The notes below the pieces were generated by a model. The model saw nothing but the letters and a program-made list of their open reading frames with translations. It searched no databases and was not told where the DNA came from. 64,000 bases of DNA, taken from contig NZ_SLWR01000004.1 in the NCBI RefSeq assembly GCF_004345665.1, positions 124,001 to 188,000 on the forward strand, read 5' to 3'. The stretch's first letter is position 1, and every line of letters begins with the position of its first letter. Positions 17,261 to 26,080 of this stretch are shown piece after piece. This DNA is from Kribbella antiqua. Lineage in GTDB: Bacteria > Actinomycetota > Actinomycetes > Propionibacteriales > Kribbellaceae. The translations under genes and the position numbers were made by a program.

Positions 17261-18085
17261 CTAGGAACGGAAGAACTCGAGGAGGTCGGCGTTGACTACG
17301 TCGGCGTGCGTGGTGGGTAGGCCGTGCGGGAGGTCCTGATAGGTCTTGAGGATGCCGTTCTTGAGCAAATCGGCTGACTTCGGGCCGGATGCGGCGTACG
17401 GGACGATCTGGTCGTCTTCGCTGTGGACGACTAGGACCGGGATGGTGATCTGCTGCAGGTCCTGGGTGAAGTCGGTCTGGGAGAACGCGACGATGCCGTC
17501 GTAGTGGGCCTTGGCGCCGCCCATCATGCCCTGGCGCCACCAGTTCGCGATGATCGCCTCGGAGGACTCGGCGCCGGGGCGGTTGAAGCCGTAGAACGGC
17601 CCCGTCGGCAGAGCCCGGTAGAACTCCGAGCGGTTGGAGGCCAACTGGGCCTGGAGGTCGTCGAAGACCTCCTTGGGCAGGCCTTCGGGGTTGGCGTCGG
17701 TCTTCACCATCAGCGGTGGTACCGCACAGAGCAGCGCGGCCTTGGCGGCCCGGCTCTCACCGTGCCGAGCCAGGTAGTGCACGACTTCGCCGCCGCCGGT
17801 CGAGTGACCGACGTGGATGGCGTCGTGCAGGTCGAGGTGTTCGACGACCGCGGCAAGGTCGTCGGCGTAGTGGTCCATGTCGTGGCCCTCACCCGTCTGG
17901 GTGGAGCGGCCGTGACCGCGGCGGTCGTGCGCGATGACGCGGTACCCCTGCTGCAGGAAGAACAGCAGCTGGTTGTCCCAGTCGTCGGCTGACAGCGGCC
18001 ACCCGTGACTGAAGACGATCGGCTGACCGTCACCCCAGTCCTTGTAGAAAATCTCGATGCCATCGCTGGTCGTGATCGTTCCCAC
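17261..18085 (-). CDS. Alpha/beta hydrolase, non-heme chloroperoxidase type
   Basis: 274 residues from the GTG at 18085 (GAGGGGGCG upstream). It starts with [20 protein letters not shown], has the oxyanion HGWP, the nucleophile elbow GHSTGGGEV (Ser), the acid in [10 protein letters not shown] (Asp) and a late His in TTHADV. These are hallmarks of the cofactor-free haloperoxidase/esterase group, cytoplasmic enzymes with broad ester or perhydrolysis activity; the true substrate is unknown. The frame is open 61 codons upstream, but that part lacks homology. Confidence 0.9.
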   Translation of the reverse strand: MGTITTSDGIEIFYKDWGDGQPIVFSHGWPLSADDWDNQLLFFLQQGYRVIAHDRRGHGRSTQTGEGHDMDHYADDLAAVVEHLDLHDAIHVGHSTGGGEVVHYLARHGESRAAKAALLCAVPPLMVKTDANPEGLPKEVFDDLQAQLASNRSEFYRALPTGPFYGFNRPGAESSEAIIANWWRQGMMGGAKAHYDGIVAFSQTDFTQDLQQITIPVLVVHSEDDQIVPYAASGPKSADLLKNGILKTYQDLPHGLPTTHADVVNADLLEFFRS

Positions 18086-18297
18086 TGTGGCGCCCCCTCG
18101 GAGCATGTGATCCAGGCATGACAACAACGGGCCCCGGGCAGAACTGCCCGAGGTCTTCGAAATCCCTTGTCCGCAACGGGTTCGGCCCCCACACCACCCC
18201 CTAGGCACCTTAGCCCCGCGCAGCAGCTCTGTGCCAGGTTGTGATTGGTGAAAAGTAGAGGACACCAACTGGCCGCTATGGCTCTTAGGCTCGTCGT

Positions 18298-18816
18298 ATG
18301 ACGATCGAGCAGAGTGAGCGGGCAGACATCCTCGACTTCCTGGGGAAGCACCGGTACTTCCTCCGGTACACCGCGCAGGGGCTCACCGACGAGCAGGCGA
18401 ACACCCGGAGCACCGTCAGCGCGTTGACGGTCGGCGGTCTGATCAAGCACGTCACCGCGGTCGAGCGGCAGTGGGCCGAGTTCGCGCAGAACGGTGGCGG
18501 TCAGGACACACCTGAGGAGACCGAGTTCACCCCGGAGATGATCGCCGAGTGGGAGAGCAACTTCCGCCTGGTCGAAGGTGAGACGCTGGCCGACGTACTG
18601 GCCGAGTACGAGAAGGTCGCGGCCGCCACCGACGACCTGGTCCGCACCCTAGACCTCAACACCAGCTACGAACTCCCGGCCGCTCCGTGGCAGCCACCGG
18701 GCGTCTTCTGGTCGGTCCGCCGCGTCTTCCTCCACATCGCCGCCGAAACCGCCCAGCACGCCGGCCACGCGGACATCATCCGCGAAACGATCGACGGCCA
18801 GAAAAGCATGGGCTGA
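18298..18816 (+). CDS. DinB superfamily (DUF664) protein
   Basis: 172 residues, four-helix bundle. Metal-binding positions are visible: [12 protein letters not shown] (His ~51) and [18 protein letters not shown] (two His near the C-terminus). In actinobacteria this family includes mycothiol-dependent transferases and detoxification enzymes. It stands alone between a hydrolase on the other strand and a decayed region. Intact relatives lie at 35101 and a remnant at 12700. Confidence 0.88.
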   Translation: MTIEQSERADILDFLGKHRYFLRYTAQGLTDEQANTRSTVSALTVGGLIKHVTAVERQWAEFAQNGGGQDTPEETEFTPEMIAEWESNFRLVEGETLADVLAEYEKVAAATDDLVRTLDLNTSYELPAAPWQPPGVFWSVRRVFLHIAAETAQHAGHADIIRETIDGQKSMG

Positions 18817-18829
18817 AAACCTGGGGATG

Positions 18830-19431
18830 CGGGAGAGCTAGCCTGCGGACCGTGGACGGTGCTGGAGACGACGGTTGACGGCTGATCGTTGACCTGAGCA
18901 AGTACCACGACGGGCGCATCGACAACCAGCTCGGCTGGCGCGATCTGGTCGCCGACGCCGCGATCCTGCAGATGGCACAGGACTTCGACCGCTGGCTGGA
19001 GAAGCTGGTCGCGCAGAACCCGACGTTCCTGCGCGGCGTACCGGAATCCGCGGCAGGTGTTGCCGACGGCAAGTACCTTGCGACGCCGGCGGCCGCGGGC
19101 GACCCGCGGCCGAAACGGCACCCTCGAACATCGCCGCACCCAGCGGGTTGAAGCCGCTGGCGTCGTACACCACGACCGGGCCGCCGTGGAGCGCTTCCGC
19201 ACCCAGATCGAGCTGTACGTCGGCTGCGTCGCCGGCGGCAACCCCGCCGGCCCGACCGAAAAGCCCGGCCGCACCCCCAGCTGATTAGTTGCCACCAGCA
19301 ACCTCCTCGCCCACCTCCGGCAGCTGATCTTCGGAAACAAATTGGCACCAGGTGACGAAAATGTTCCGGAAAGGGTTGCCAGACGTGGGGTGGTGGGGTC
19401 ACGGTCGGGGTGGGGGTTGTTTTAGGGGGTT
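18830..19431. other. Decayed region with gene remnants on both strands
   Basis: About 600 bases without an intact gene. The plus strand reads LIVDLSKYHDGRIDNQLGW and then an amphipathic helix (MAQDFDRWLEKLVAQNPTFL) without start or continuation. The minus strand near 19130-19240 reads GAEALHGGPVVVYDASGFN and PLGAAMFEGAV, again without ends. Both look like coding relics with normal codon bias; I could not name the families. A TTCCGGAA palindrome lies at its right end. Confidence 0.45.
19364..19371. other. TTCCGGAA palindrome, site 2
   Basis: ATGTTCCGGAAAG here matches 13 bases around site 1 (7780). It lies 60 bases upstream of the NmrA-like gene, next to the decayed region. Operator or repeat-end roles are both possible. 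Confidence 0.3.
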
Positions 19432-19434
19432 GTG

Positions 19435-20328
19435 ATGTTGCTTGCGGTGGGTGGGACTGGGGAGTTGGGCGGGCGGGTTGTCCGGTTGTTGCTGGCGGAT
19501 GGGCACGACGTGCGGTGCCTGGTTCGGCCGGGGACGGACGGGGATCGGCTGAGTGGGTTGGGGGCGAAGGTTGTCCGGGGCGATCTGGTCGATCCGGACA
19601 GCCTGGTCGCCGCGTGTCAGGGAGTGGAGACCGTGATCGCGACCGCGACGGTCATCGGTCGCCGGCTGGCCGGTCAGCCCGGGCCGTCGATTCGCGAGGT
19701 CGATCGGGACGGTATGGCGTCGTTGATCGAGGCGGCCGAGGGAGCCGGCGTACGGCGGTTTGTCTACCTCTCCTTCGCCGGTGTCGACTCCGGGATCGGT
19801 ACGACGCTGGAGAACGCGAAACTGGCGAACGAGAAGCGCCTCTGGATGTCAGGCCTGCGGAGTGTGATCGTGCGGCCGGATGCGTTCCAGGAGATTCATC
19901 TCGGGCCGCTCGGGCGGTTCGACATCGGCGCGGGCAAGGTGTCGGTGATCGGCAAGGGCGACACCAAGCACCGGTGGGTGAGCACCGACGACGTCGCGGC
20001 CCTGGTCGCGACGGTCACGGTCGAACCCGATCCGCCCGCGGTGGTCGAGTTCGGCGGCCCCGAGGCGCTCAGCCGGAACGAGGCGATCGCCATCGCGGAG
20101 GACCTCACCCATCGCAAAATGAAGGTCCAGCGGATGCCACGGTTCGCCGCCCGGCTCGCGATCCGCCTGCTCAACCGGACCAACGACGGGCTCGCCTCGG
20201 CCCTCGGTGGCGGTCTGCTCCAGGACCTCAGCGCCGCCGACTGGACCGACGAACCACTCCGCGAACGCGGCATCACCCCACGCTCCACCACCGACTACCT
20301 CCGCACCGAAGCCGCCCGCCTGCCCTGA
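19435..20328 (+). CDS. NmrA-like NAD(P)-binding protein (atypical SDR)
   Basis: 297 residues. The N-terminal Rossmann motif is LAVGGTGELGGRVVRLLL, followed by RCLVRPG and VVRGDLVDPDSL as in NmrA/atypical short-chain dehydrogenases. Residues near 105-120 (VRRFVYLSFAGVDSG) fit the family, which lacks the classical YxxxK pair. It may act as a redox sensor or as a reductase of small quinone-like substrates. ATG at 19435 is preferred over GTG at 19432 because AGGGGG sits 7 bases upstream. It is followed by a palindromic repeat region. Confidence 0.85.
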   Translation: MLLAVGGTGELGGRVVRLLLADGHDVRCLVRPGTDGDRLSGLGAKVVRGDLVDPDSLVAACQGVETVIATATVIGRRLAGQPGPSIREVDRDGMASLIEAAEGAGVRRFVYLSFAGVDSGIGTTLENAKLANEKRLWMSGLRSVIVRPDAFQEIHLGPLGRFDIGAGKVSVIGKGDTKHRWVSTDDVAALVATVTVEPDPPAVVEFGGPEALSRNEAIAIAEDLTHRKMKVQRMPRFAARLAIRLLNRTNDGLASALGGGLLQDLSAADWTDEPLRERGITPRSTTDYLRTEAARLP

Positions 20329-20356
20329 CAACTGCCGCCCGGCCGCCCCGGCAACT

Positions 20357-20549
20357 GCGGACCTGCCGCACTCACCAACCCGGCCATCGCGCGCCGCCCG
20401 CCCGAGGTTCGAGCGTGGTCCGGGGCCGCATCGCGCCGTTGGTGAGTGGCTCAGGTCCGGACGCCCAGGCCATCACAATCGCAGCACCAGCTCGGCCTCA
20501 AGCGGGATGTGCCCCGCGCCGGCAGCATTGTGATGGCCTGGCGGTCCGG
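20357..20549. repeat. Composite palindromic repeat, copy A
   Basis: Two adjacent imperfect palindromes. Module 1 (20357-20460) has arms CGGACCTGCCGCACTCACC and GGTGAGTGGCTCAGGTCCG around an approx. 60-base centre. Module 2 (20457-20549) has arms GCCCAGGCCATCACAATC and ATTGTGATGGCCTGGCGG around about 44 bases. Both modules recur at 54155-54384 in swapped order. It occupies the gap between convergent genes, like REP/MITE-type elements. Confidence 0.7.
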
Positions 20550-20616
20550 TGGGCGGACCCTGCGCAGCGTGTTGGCCTGGCGGTCCGGTGCACGGCCCCT
20601 GCGCAGCGTGTTGTGG
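20537..20616. repeat. 39-bp tandem duplication
   Basis: CCTGGCGGTCCGGTG begins two units, at 20537 and 20576, each running on to GCGCAGCGTGTTG with few differences. The first unit begins inside the right arm of module 2, so the duplication derives from the repeat element. Confidence 0.65.
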
Positions 20617-20628
20617 TCTGGCGTTCCG

Positions 20629-21036
20629 CTAGTCGGCTGTGGTTTGGACGGTGTCCGCGTGGCGGTGGAAGACCTTCCATTCGCCGTTTTCGCGACGGTA
20701 GATCTGGGTGACGCGCAGCGTGTACTTGCGCGGCTCCCCCTGCACGCTGGCGGCCGTGTGTTCGTAGCCGACCGTGTAGGCGAGATCGCCGCTCACGTCG
20801 GCCGAGATCACCTCATGCATGTACGACGTGCAGTCGCTGAAGCTGTCCTCGAGTCGCCCGAACAGCTGGAACGCCTCCGCCGCGCCGTTGGCATCCATCC
20901 ACGCCCCGAAGACGGTGACCGGATCCGACGTGGACCAGATCGCCCGCCGTGGGCCGGCGTCTCCGTTGTGAAGCGCCACTTCCGCCTCCCGGAGCCGCGC
21001 CCCCACCCACTCCAGGAAGTCCTCTCGCTCGCTCAT
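20629..21036 (-). CDS. SnoaL/DUF4440-like protein (NTF2 fold)
   Basis: 135 residues from the ATG at 21036 (GAGGGGACATC upstream). The pattern WVGARLREAEVALHNGDAG, then WSTSDPVTVFGAW, GYEHTAASVQG and IYRRENGEWKVFHRHAD is the NTF2-like cone fold used for ketosteroid isomerases, polyketide cyclases and many uncharacterised stress proteins. No catalytic set could be assigned, so function is open. The frame continues upstream but without homology. It converges on the repeat region after the NmrA-like gene. Confidence 0.82.
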   Translation of the reverse strand: MSEREDFLEWVGARLREAEVALHNGDAGPRRAIWSTSDPVTVFGAWMDANGAAEAFQLFGRLEDSFSDCTSYMHEVISADVSGDLAYTVGYEHTAASVQGEPRKYTLRVTQIYRRENGEWKVFHRHADTVQTTAD

Positions 21037-21147
21037 GATGTCCCCTCTCCTGCTCCGATTGAAGCTCTCCACTCCGGGAACCACCAGGGATCGGACTCCC
21101 CCCTCCAGGGAACCGCGGTGGGCCGGTCCCCTGGTAGACATCGGTGG

Positions 21148-21894
21148 GTGGAGCGACGAGTGCTGGAGGCCGCGGCGGACTGGGTGTTCGTCCCGCCGGA
21201 CGCGGAGGACTTCATCGGGCCGGACTATCGGCTGACGCTGTACGCGGACCGGGCCTCGGTCCAGTGGTCGGCGACCGAGCGGCCCCTGGAGGAGGTGATC
21301 GCCGAGGTCCGGGCGCGTGGCGCGGTCCGGCCGGTGGTGCGCTGGTGGGTGGACGGGCGTACGACGCCATTGAACACCGCCGAGGTACTACGGCAGCACG
21401 GCTTCGAGGAGGTCGAAGTCGTCGAGATCCTGGCACGTGATCTGGCAAACATCGACCGAATGGATCTCGGCGTGCCGGAGGATGTCGAGGTGCGGCCGGC
21501 GTTGGATGCCGAGAGCATCTATCGGGCCGCGGAGGTCGACTCCGAGGTCTTCGGCTGGCCCGGTCCACCGCGGGAGCACCTCGACGCCGAGGCTCAGAAG
21601 ATCGCCGATGGGGACCGGTCGAGCCTCAGGTTCGTCGTGGAAGTGGACGGCGAGATCGCCGGCTCGGCCGGCTATACGCTGGCGGGCGACGTCGTGCGCC
21701 TCTGGGGAGGTTGTGTGCTCGAGAAGGCCCGCGGCCGCGGCGCCTACCGCGCGCTCCTCGCGTCCCGCTGCCAAGCCGGTGCCGCCGCAGGCGCCACACT
21801 CGCGCTCGTCAAGGGCCGCACCACCACCTCAGCCCCCATCCTCCGCCAGGCCGGCTTCACCGCCTACGGCACCCAACACTGCTACCAGGCCTGA
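21148..21894 (+). CDS. GNAT family N-acetyltransferase
   Basis: About 248 residues from the GTG at 21148, divergent from the SnoaL-like gene. The C-terminal half shows a GNAT core: FVVEVDGEIAGSAGYTL, then LEKARGRGAYRALLASR (an R/Q-x-x-G-x-G/A-type acetyl-CoA loop in slightly altered form) and PILRQAGFTAYG. The N-terminal half is a second, degenerate GNAT-like region, as in two-domain actinobacterial GNATs. Acceptor substrate unknown. The long open frame upstream is the repeat region and antisense DNA, not protein. Its end overlaps the Nudix gene by 13 bases. Confidence 0.8.
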   Translation: MERRVLEAAADWVFVPPDAEDFIGPDYRLTLYADRASVQWSATERPLEEVIAEVRARGAVRPVVRWWVDGRTTPLNTAEVLRQHGFEEVEVVEILARDLANIDRMDLGVPEDVEVRPALDAESIYRAAEVDSEVFGWPGPPREHLDAEAQKIADGDRSSLRFVVEVDGEIAGSAGYTLAGDVVRLWGGCVLEKARGRGAYRALLASRCQAGAAAGATLALVKGRTTTSAPILRQAGFTAYGTQHCYQA

Positions 21895-22370
21895 AACACC
21901 CCAGTCGCCCGATAAGCGTCGTACAACCTCAACACCACCTGAGTCGGCGGATGCAACTCCCCCGGCGGCTCGTCGAAGAAACCCAGCTCCAACACCTCGT
22001 CGGCCGCCGGCCTCAGCGAACCACGAAACCGCCGCGCCTCGAAGCACAACGCGAAACAGTGGAGTACGTCGCCGTTGGGGTAGGTGAGCGTGTGGAGCTC
22101 CGCCTCCGACAAGCTCGCGAACGGAACGAGATCCTCCAAAGCCACCTCCAGCCCGGTCTCCTCGAACAGCTCCCGGGCGGCCGTCGCGCGAAAACTCCCA
22201 CCCGGCTCCGCCGCTCCCGCAGGCAACTCCCACAGCCCGGTGTCCCGGCTGCGCTGAAACAAGATCCGGCCGGCATCCACCACCAGCACCTGCGCTCCTG
22301 GCATCAGCAACAGTCGCGACCCGACCTGTTGCCGAAGCTCCCACAGATAAGAACCTTCGTACGCCGTCAC
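21882..22370 (-). CDS. Nudix hydrolase
   Basis: 162 residues. The Nudix box reads ATAARELFEETGLEV with RELFEETG intact, so the metal-binding Glu residues are present. The upstream Glu of the classical box is Gly here (EPGGSF), a tolerated variant. Such enzymes hydrolyse nucleoside diphosphate-linked compounds; the substrate cannot be told from sequence. It ends in an overlap with the convergent GNAT gene. A 16-codon ORF (22394-22444) lies on the other strand just upstream and may be a remnant. Confidence 0.88.
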   Translation of the reverse strand: MTAYEGSYLWELRQQVGSRLLLMPGAQVLVVDAGRILFQRSRDTGLWELPAGAAEPGGSFRATAARELFEETGLEVALEDLVPFASLSEAELHTLTYPNGDVLHCFALCFEARRFRGSLRPAADEVLELGFFDEPPGELHPPTQVVLRLYDAYRATGVFQAW

Positions 22371-22456
22371 ACGTGGACGCTACCGTTGGTCGCATGGGGC
22401 GGCGGGCGGAGTACCGGGCAGAGCTACGCGCACTGGGCACCTGAGAGGGTAGAGCG

Positions 22457-23221
22457 GTGAAGCGATGGGCGGGGATTCTGCTGACGGCTGGCCTGCTGCT
22501 GGCGATGGCGTGGACAGTGGCGGTGACCACGTCGATGCCAGGCTGGTGGGAGCCGAGCGAGGACTGCGCACGGCAGCTGGGCAGCGACAACAGCGCCGGC
22601 GTGACTGTGCACACAAGCTGGTTCCCACCCTCGGCGACCTGTGATTACGGCGGTGGCGACGTCCGCGCGTACATGTCCCCGACACGCTCCCTGGTCCTGT
22701 CCGTCCTCGGCGTCCTGATCCTGATCGTCCTGCTGACCGGCATCATCCAGACCGTACGACGCTTCACAGGCGACCCAGGGCCGTCCCGAACCGCCAACGG
22801 TGTCGACCTGGGCAAGCGCCGGATGGGCCAGCTGACCTTCGGCGCATTGGACATGGCCGTCGCCGTCGCGGTCTTGACAGGCCTCAACGCATTCGCGATC
22901 GTCCTCGGCGGCATCCCCGGCGGCCTGGTCTTCGCAGTCACGGCAGTCGCCGGGCTCAGCGCGCTGGGCGTCGTACTGGATCGGCACCTGGGCCCACTTC
23001 CCGGTACGGCGCTCGACAGCCGGCGGCGAGGCACGGTCGCCGGACTGATCGTCTTCGGCGTGATCTTCGCCGCGACCGCGGTCAGCGGGCAGCTGCCATT
23101 CTTCCGGCTCTGGGCGGCACCGCTCGGCGCCGTCGCCTACGCAGTCGTCGCGGCGGTCCAGTGGTCCCGCCTACCCCTCCACAAGGAAGGCCACCGGACC
23201 GCCGAACGACTAGCTGGCTGA
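22457..23221 (+). CDS. Membrane protein of unknown function
   Basis: 254 residues from a GTG preceded by GAGAGGGTAGAGCG. There is a membrane segment or signal anchor at about 5-25, an external Cys-containing stretch (30-70, with a Cys pair), then four more hydrophobic segments (about 78-98, 130-150, 150-175, 190-235). No recognised family. Its end overlaps the convergent flavoprotein gene by 12 bases. Confidence 0.7.
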   Translation: MKRWAGILLTAGLLLAMAWTVAVTTSMPGWWEPSEDCARQLGSDNSAGVTVHTSWFPPSATCDYGGGDVRAYMSPTRSLVLSVLGVLILIVLLTGIIQTVRRFTGDPGPSRTANGVDLGKRRMGQLTFGALDMAVAVAVLTGLNAFAIVLGGIPGGLVFAVTAVAGLSALGVVLDRHLGPLPGTALDSRRRGTVAGLIVFGVIFAATAVSGQLPFFRLWAAPLGAVAYAVVAAVQWSRLPLHKEGHRTAERLAG

Positions 23222-24604
23222 AGGCCAGCTGGGGAGGATGTTCTGGTTGAGGTGGAAGACGTTCTCGGGATCGAACTCGCACTTGACCCGGGCGAGCCGG
23301 TCGTAGTTGTCCTGTCCGAAGCCCGCGATGACGCGGTCCTGTCCTTCGTTGCCGATGAAGTTCAGGTACACGTACCCCGTCGACCACTCGTGCAGGTCCG
23401 AGCAGAGATCGCGCGCCCACTGCCGCCCGCGGACGTCGTCCGCCGCATCGGCCCACAGCCCGAACGGGTGCACGACCCACGCGGCCCGGCGGTGCGGCAG
23501 CGGCCACTTGTCAGCGCCCCGCAACACTGCCCCACCCCACGGGAGACAGATCTGCTGCGACGGTGACGGCATCACCATGTCCTCCGCCCGGTCGCAGAAC
23601 ACCTGCACGGCGGGGTCGGGGAACGAGGCCAAGTGTTCGGCGGACCAGTAGTTGCGGAAGCCCGGCGGATCGTCGAGCGCCGAGTTCAGATCGGCGTACG
23701 GCATCTCCGCGACCAGTTCGCCGACCGGCCCGAGCGCGAACATCGGCGCGAACGCCTCGCGCGCCTCCGCCTCGGGCCCGGCGTAGATCGCCCCGGCCGC
23801 GACCACCTGCTGCCCCTGGAGATGCTCCGGCACGAACGGCTCCGGCGGGCCAGTCAGGAACAGCACGCCGCCCCCAAGGTTCTCGGACACGCCGCGCTCG
23901 ATCATGTCCCGGTATGCACGTACCACCGCAGGACCGGCCTCGGCCGGCCACAGCAGCATCGCGAGCGTGGTCGTCGGCACGGACTCCAACCGGAAGGTCA
24001 GTGAGGTCGCGACGCCGAAGTTCCCGCCGCCTCCGTGCAGCGCCCAGAACAGCTCGGTGTTTTTGGTCTCGTCGGCGATCAGCAGCCGGCCGTCCGCGGT
24101 GACGACCTCGACCGACACCAGGTTGTCGCAGGCCAGCCCGAACTTCCGCTCCAGCCAGCCAGACCCGCCGCCGAGGGTGAGGCCCGCGACCCCGGTCGTC
24201 GACACCCGGCCGCCGGTCGTCGCCAGCCCATACGGCTGGCACGCGCGGTCGAAATCGCCCCAGGTCGCACCGCCGCCGACCCGCGCGATTCGCGCCTCCG
24301 GGTCGACCTGGACGCTGTTCATCCGCCGCAGATCGACAACGAGTCCGCCGTCGGTCAGCGCGGTCCCCGCCACCCCGTGGCCCCCGCCTCGTACGGCGAT
24401 CTCCAGCTCCTGCGCGACGCCATAGTTGACCGCCGCAACCACATCGGCGGCCGACTCGCATTGCGCGATCATCGACGGCCGTTTGTCGATCATCGCGTTG
24501 AAGACCGCCCGGCCTTCGTCGTACGCCGGATCTCCGTCCTGCAGGACCACTCCCCCGAATCCCTCGGGTCGCGCCCCGGCCGGCCGTTCGATCGTGTCCG
24601 ACAT
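23210..24604 (-). CDS. FAD-linked oxidase, berberine-bridge (BBE-like) type
   Basis: 464 residues, GGGGAG ahead of the ATG. The FAD domain has AVRGGGHGVAGTAL (the His for covalent FAD attachment) and GGGSGWLERKFGLACDNL, where the Cys of LACDNL matches the second covalent link of bicovalent flavoproteins. The C-terminus ends YDRLARVKCEFDPENVFHLNQNI, the BBE signature. Such enzymes oxidise carbohydrates or secondary metabolites with O2. No secretion signal is seen. Flanked by unrelated genes, so the substrate is unknown. Confidence 0.92.
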   Translation of the reverse strand: MSDTIERPAGARPEGFGGVVLQDGDPAYDEGRAVFNAMIDKRPSMIAQCESAADVVAAVNYGVAQELEIAVRGGGHGVAGTALTDGGLVVDLRRMNSVQVDPEARIARVGGGATWGDFDRACQPYGLATTGGRVSTTGVAGLTLGGGSGWLERKFGLACDNLVSVEVVTADGRLLIADETKNTELFWALHGGGGNFGVATSLTFRLESVPTTTLAMLLWPAEAGPAVVRAYRDMIERGVSENLGGGVLFLTGPPEPFVPEHLQGQQVVAAGAIYAGPEAEAREAFAPMFALGPVGELVAEMPYADLNSALDDPPGFRNYWSAEHLASFPDPAVQVFCDRAEDMVMPSPSQQICLPWGGAVLRGADKWPLPHRRAAWVVHPFGLWADAADDVRGRQWARDLCSDLHEWSTGYVYLNFIGNEGQDRVIAGFGQDNYDRLARVKCEFDPENVFHLNQNILPSWPSAS

Positions 24605-24797
24605 GGTCGAACTCCCCCTTGCTTGTCGCCCGCTCCCCTGCTGACATGCCGATCCTGCGCCCGCCCCGCGAACCGGTCAACGGTTCGCTCCCTTACCTGA
24701 CGATGAAGAGAATTTCCCTTTGCTCACAAGAGGTTCCGGATCGATCACAGCCGGGAGCCATTCCCCGGCGGGCGGGAGCTGGGTAGGGTCGAGGATT

Positions 24798-26045
24798 GTG
24801 AGTACTACGGAGGTGCGACCGGCGGCGGTGATCGGTGGACCGGATCAGGTCCTGACCGAGGACGAGGTGATGGCGTTCGTCGGCGATTCGCTGGCCGGCG
24901 CCGGGCTGGAGGGACGCAGTGTTTGCGTGATCGTCCCCGACGCGACCCGGAGCTGCCCGCTTCCGCTGCTGCTGAAGGCGGTTCATCAAGCCCTCGACGG
25001 CAGGGTCGCCAAGCTCACCATTTTGGTTGCCCTGGGCACCCACGCGGAGATGACCGAAGAGCAGTTGCGCGGTCACCTCGGAGGCGACTATCCGAACGTG
25101 CTGAACCACGAGTGGTGGAAGCCTGACACCTTCGCCGACCTCGGCACCATCCACGCGGACCGGGTCGGCGAGATCACCGACGAGATGCTCCGCGACGAGG
25201 TCCCGGTCCGGCTCAACCGTGCCGTCGTCGAGCATGACGTCGCGCTGGTGGTCGGGCCGGTGTTCCCGCACGAGGTGGTCGGCTTCTCCGGCGGCAACAA
25301 GTACTTCTTCCCCGGTGTCGCCGGCCAGGAGGTGATCGACTTCTCGCACTGGCTCGGCGCCCTGATCACCAGCGGCAACATCATCGGGATGCCGGGCATC
25401 ACGCCGGTACGCGCGTTGATCGACGAAGCCGCCGCGATGATCCCCGCGGAGAAGCTCGCCCTGTCCGTCGTCGCGCAGTCGGGCACCGAAGCCCTGCACG
25501 CGATCGCGTTCGGCGACACCAGCTCCTCCTGGCGCGCCGCCGCCGAGATCTCCGCCCAGACCCACGTCCGCTACCTGGATCATCCGGTCCGGCGGGTCGT
25601 ATCGCTGATGCCGACCAAGTACCAGGACATCTGGACCGCGGCCAAGGGCTTCTACAAGGTCGAGCCGATCGTCGCCGACGGCGGTGAGGTCATCCTCTAC
25701 GCGCCGCACGTGACCCAACTGGCCGCCATGCACCCGGAGATCGAGGAGATCGGCTACCACTGCCGCGACTACTTCCTCGGCCAGTGGGAGCGATTCCGCG
25801 ACCTGCATTGGGGCGTACTCGCGCACTCGACCCACCTCCGCGGCGCCGGCACCTGGGACCCGGCGACCGGCGAGCACCTCCGCGTCCACGTCACCCTCGC
25901 CACCGGCATCCCGGAGGACGTCGTACGGCGGGCGAACCTCGCCTACCTGGATCCGGCCGACTTCGACCTCGCGGCGTACGAGAACGACCCCGACACCCTC
26001 GTCATCCCCAACGCCGGCGAGATCCTGCACCGCCTCAAGCACTAG
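24798..26045 (+). CDS. larA: LarA-family nickel-pincer racemase/epimerase
   Basis: 415 residues from the GTG at 24798. Diagnostic segments are VALGTHAEM (first His), FPHEVVGFSGGNKYFFPG (His and the Lys that carries the pincer cofactor in LarA) and DFSHWLG (a Ni-ligand His). LarA enzymes racemise or epimerise 2-hydroxyacids with a nickel-pincer nucleotide made by LarB, LarC and LarE, none of which are encoded here. LarA homologues act on many 2-hydroxyacids, so lactate is not certain. The frame is open 26 codons upstream without homology. Confidence 0.88.
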   Translation: MSTTEVRPAAVIGGPDQVLTEDEVMAFVGDSLAGAGLEGRSVCVIVPDATRSCPLPLLLKAVHQALDGRVAKLTILVALGTHAEMTEEQLRGHLGGDYPNVLNHEWWKPDTFADLGTIHADRVGEITDEMLRDEVPVRLNRAVVEHDVALVVGPVFPHEVVGFSGGNKYFFPGVAGQEVIDFSHWLGALITSGNIIGMPGITPVRALIDEAAAMIPAEKLALSVVAQSGTEALHAIAFGDTSSSWRAAAEISAQTHVRYLDHPVRRVVSLMPTKYQDIWTAAKGFYKVEPIVADGGEVILYAPHVTQLAAMHPEIEEIGYHCRDYFLGQWERFRDLHWGVLAHSTHLRGAGTWDPATGEHLRVHVTLATGIPEDVVRRANLAYLDPADFDLAAYENDPDTLVIPNAGEILHRLKH

Positions 26046-26080
26046 CCGCACTGAGTGACTCGCCGGTAACCTTCGCTGCT

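Noticed and set aside
21882..22370. Nudix protein as an inactive variant
   Set aside because: The altered Glu (PGG for PGE) occurs in active members; the RELFEETG core is complete.
25784..26080. Longer start for the monooxygenase
   Set aside because: That region is the end of larA in another frame; the ATG at 26081 is the first sensible start after larA.
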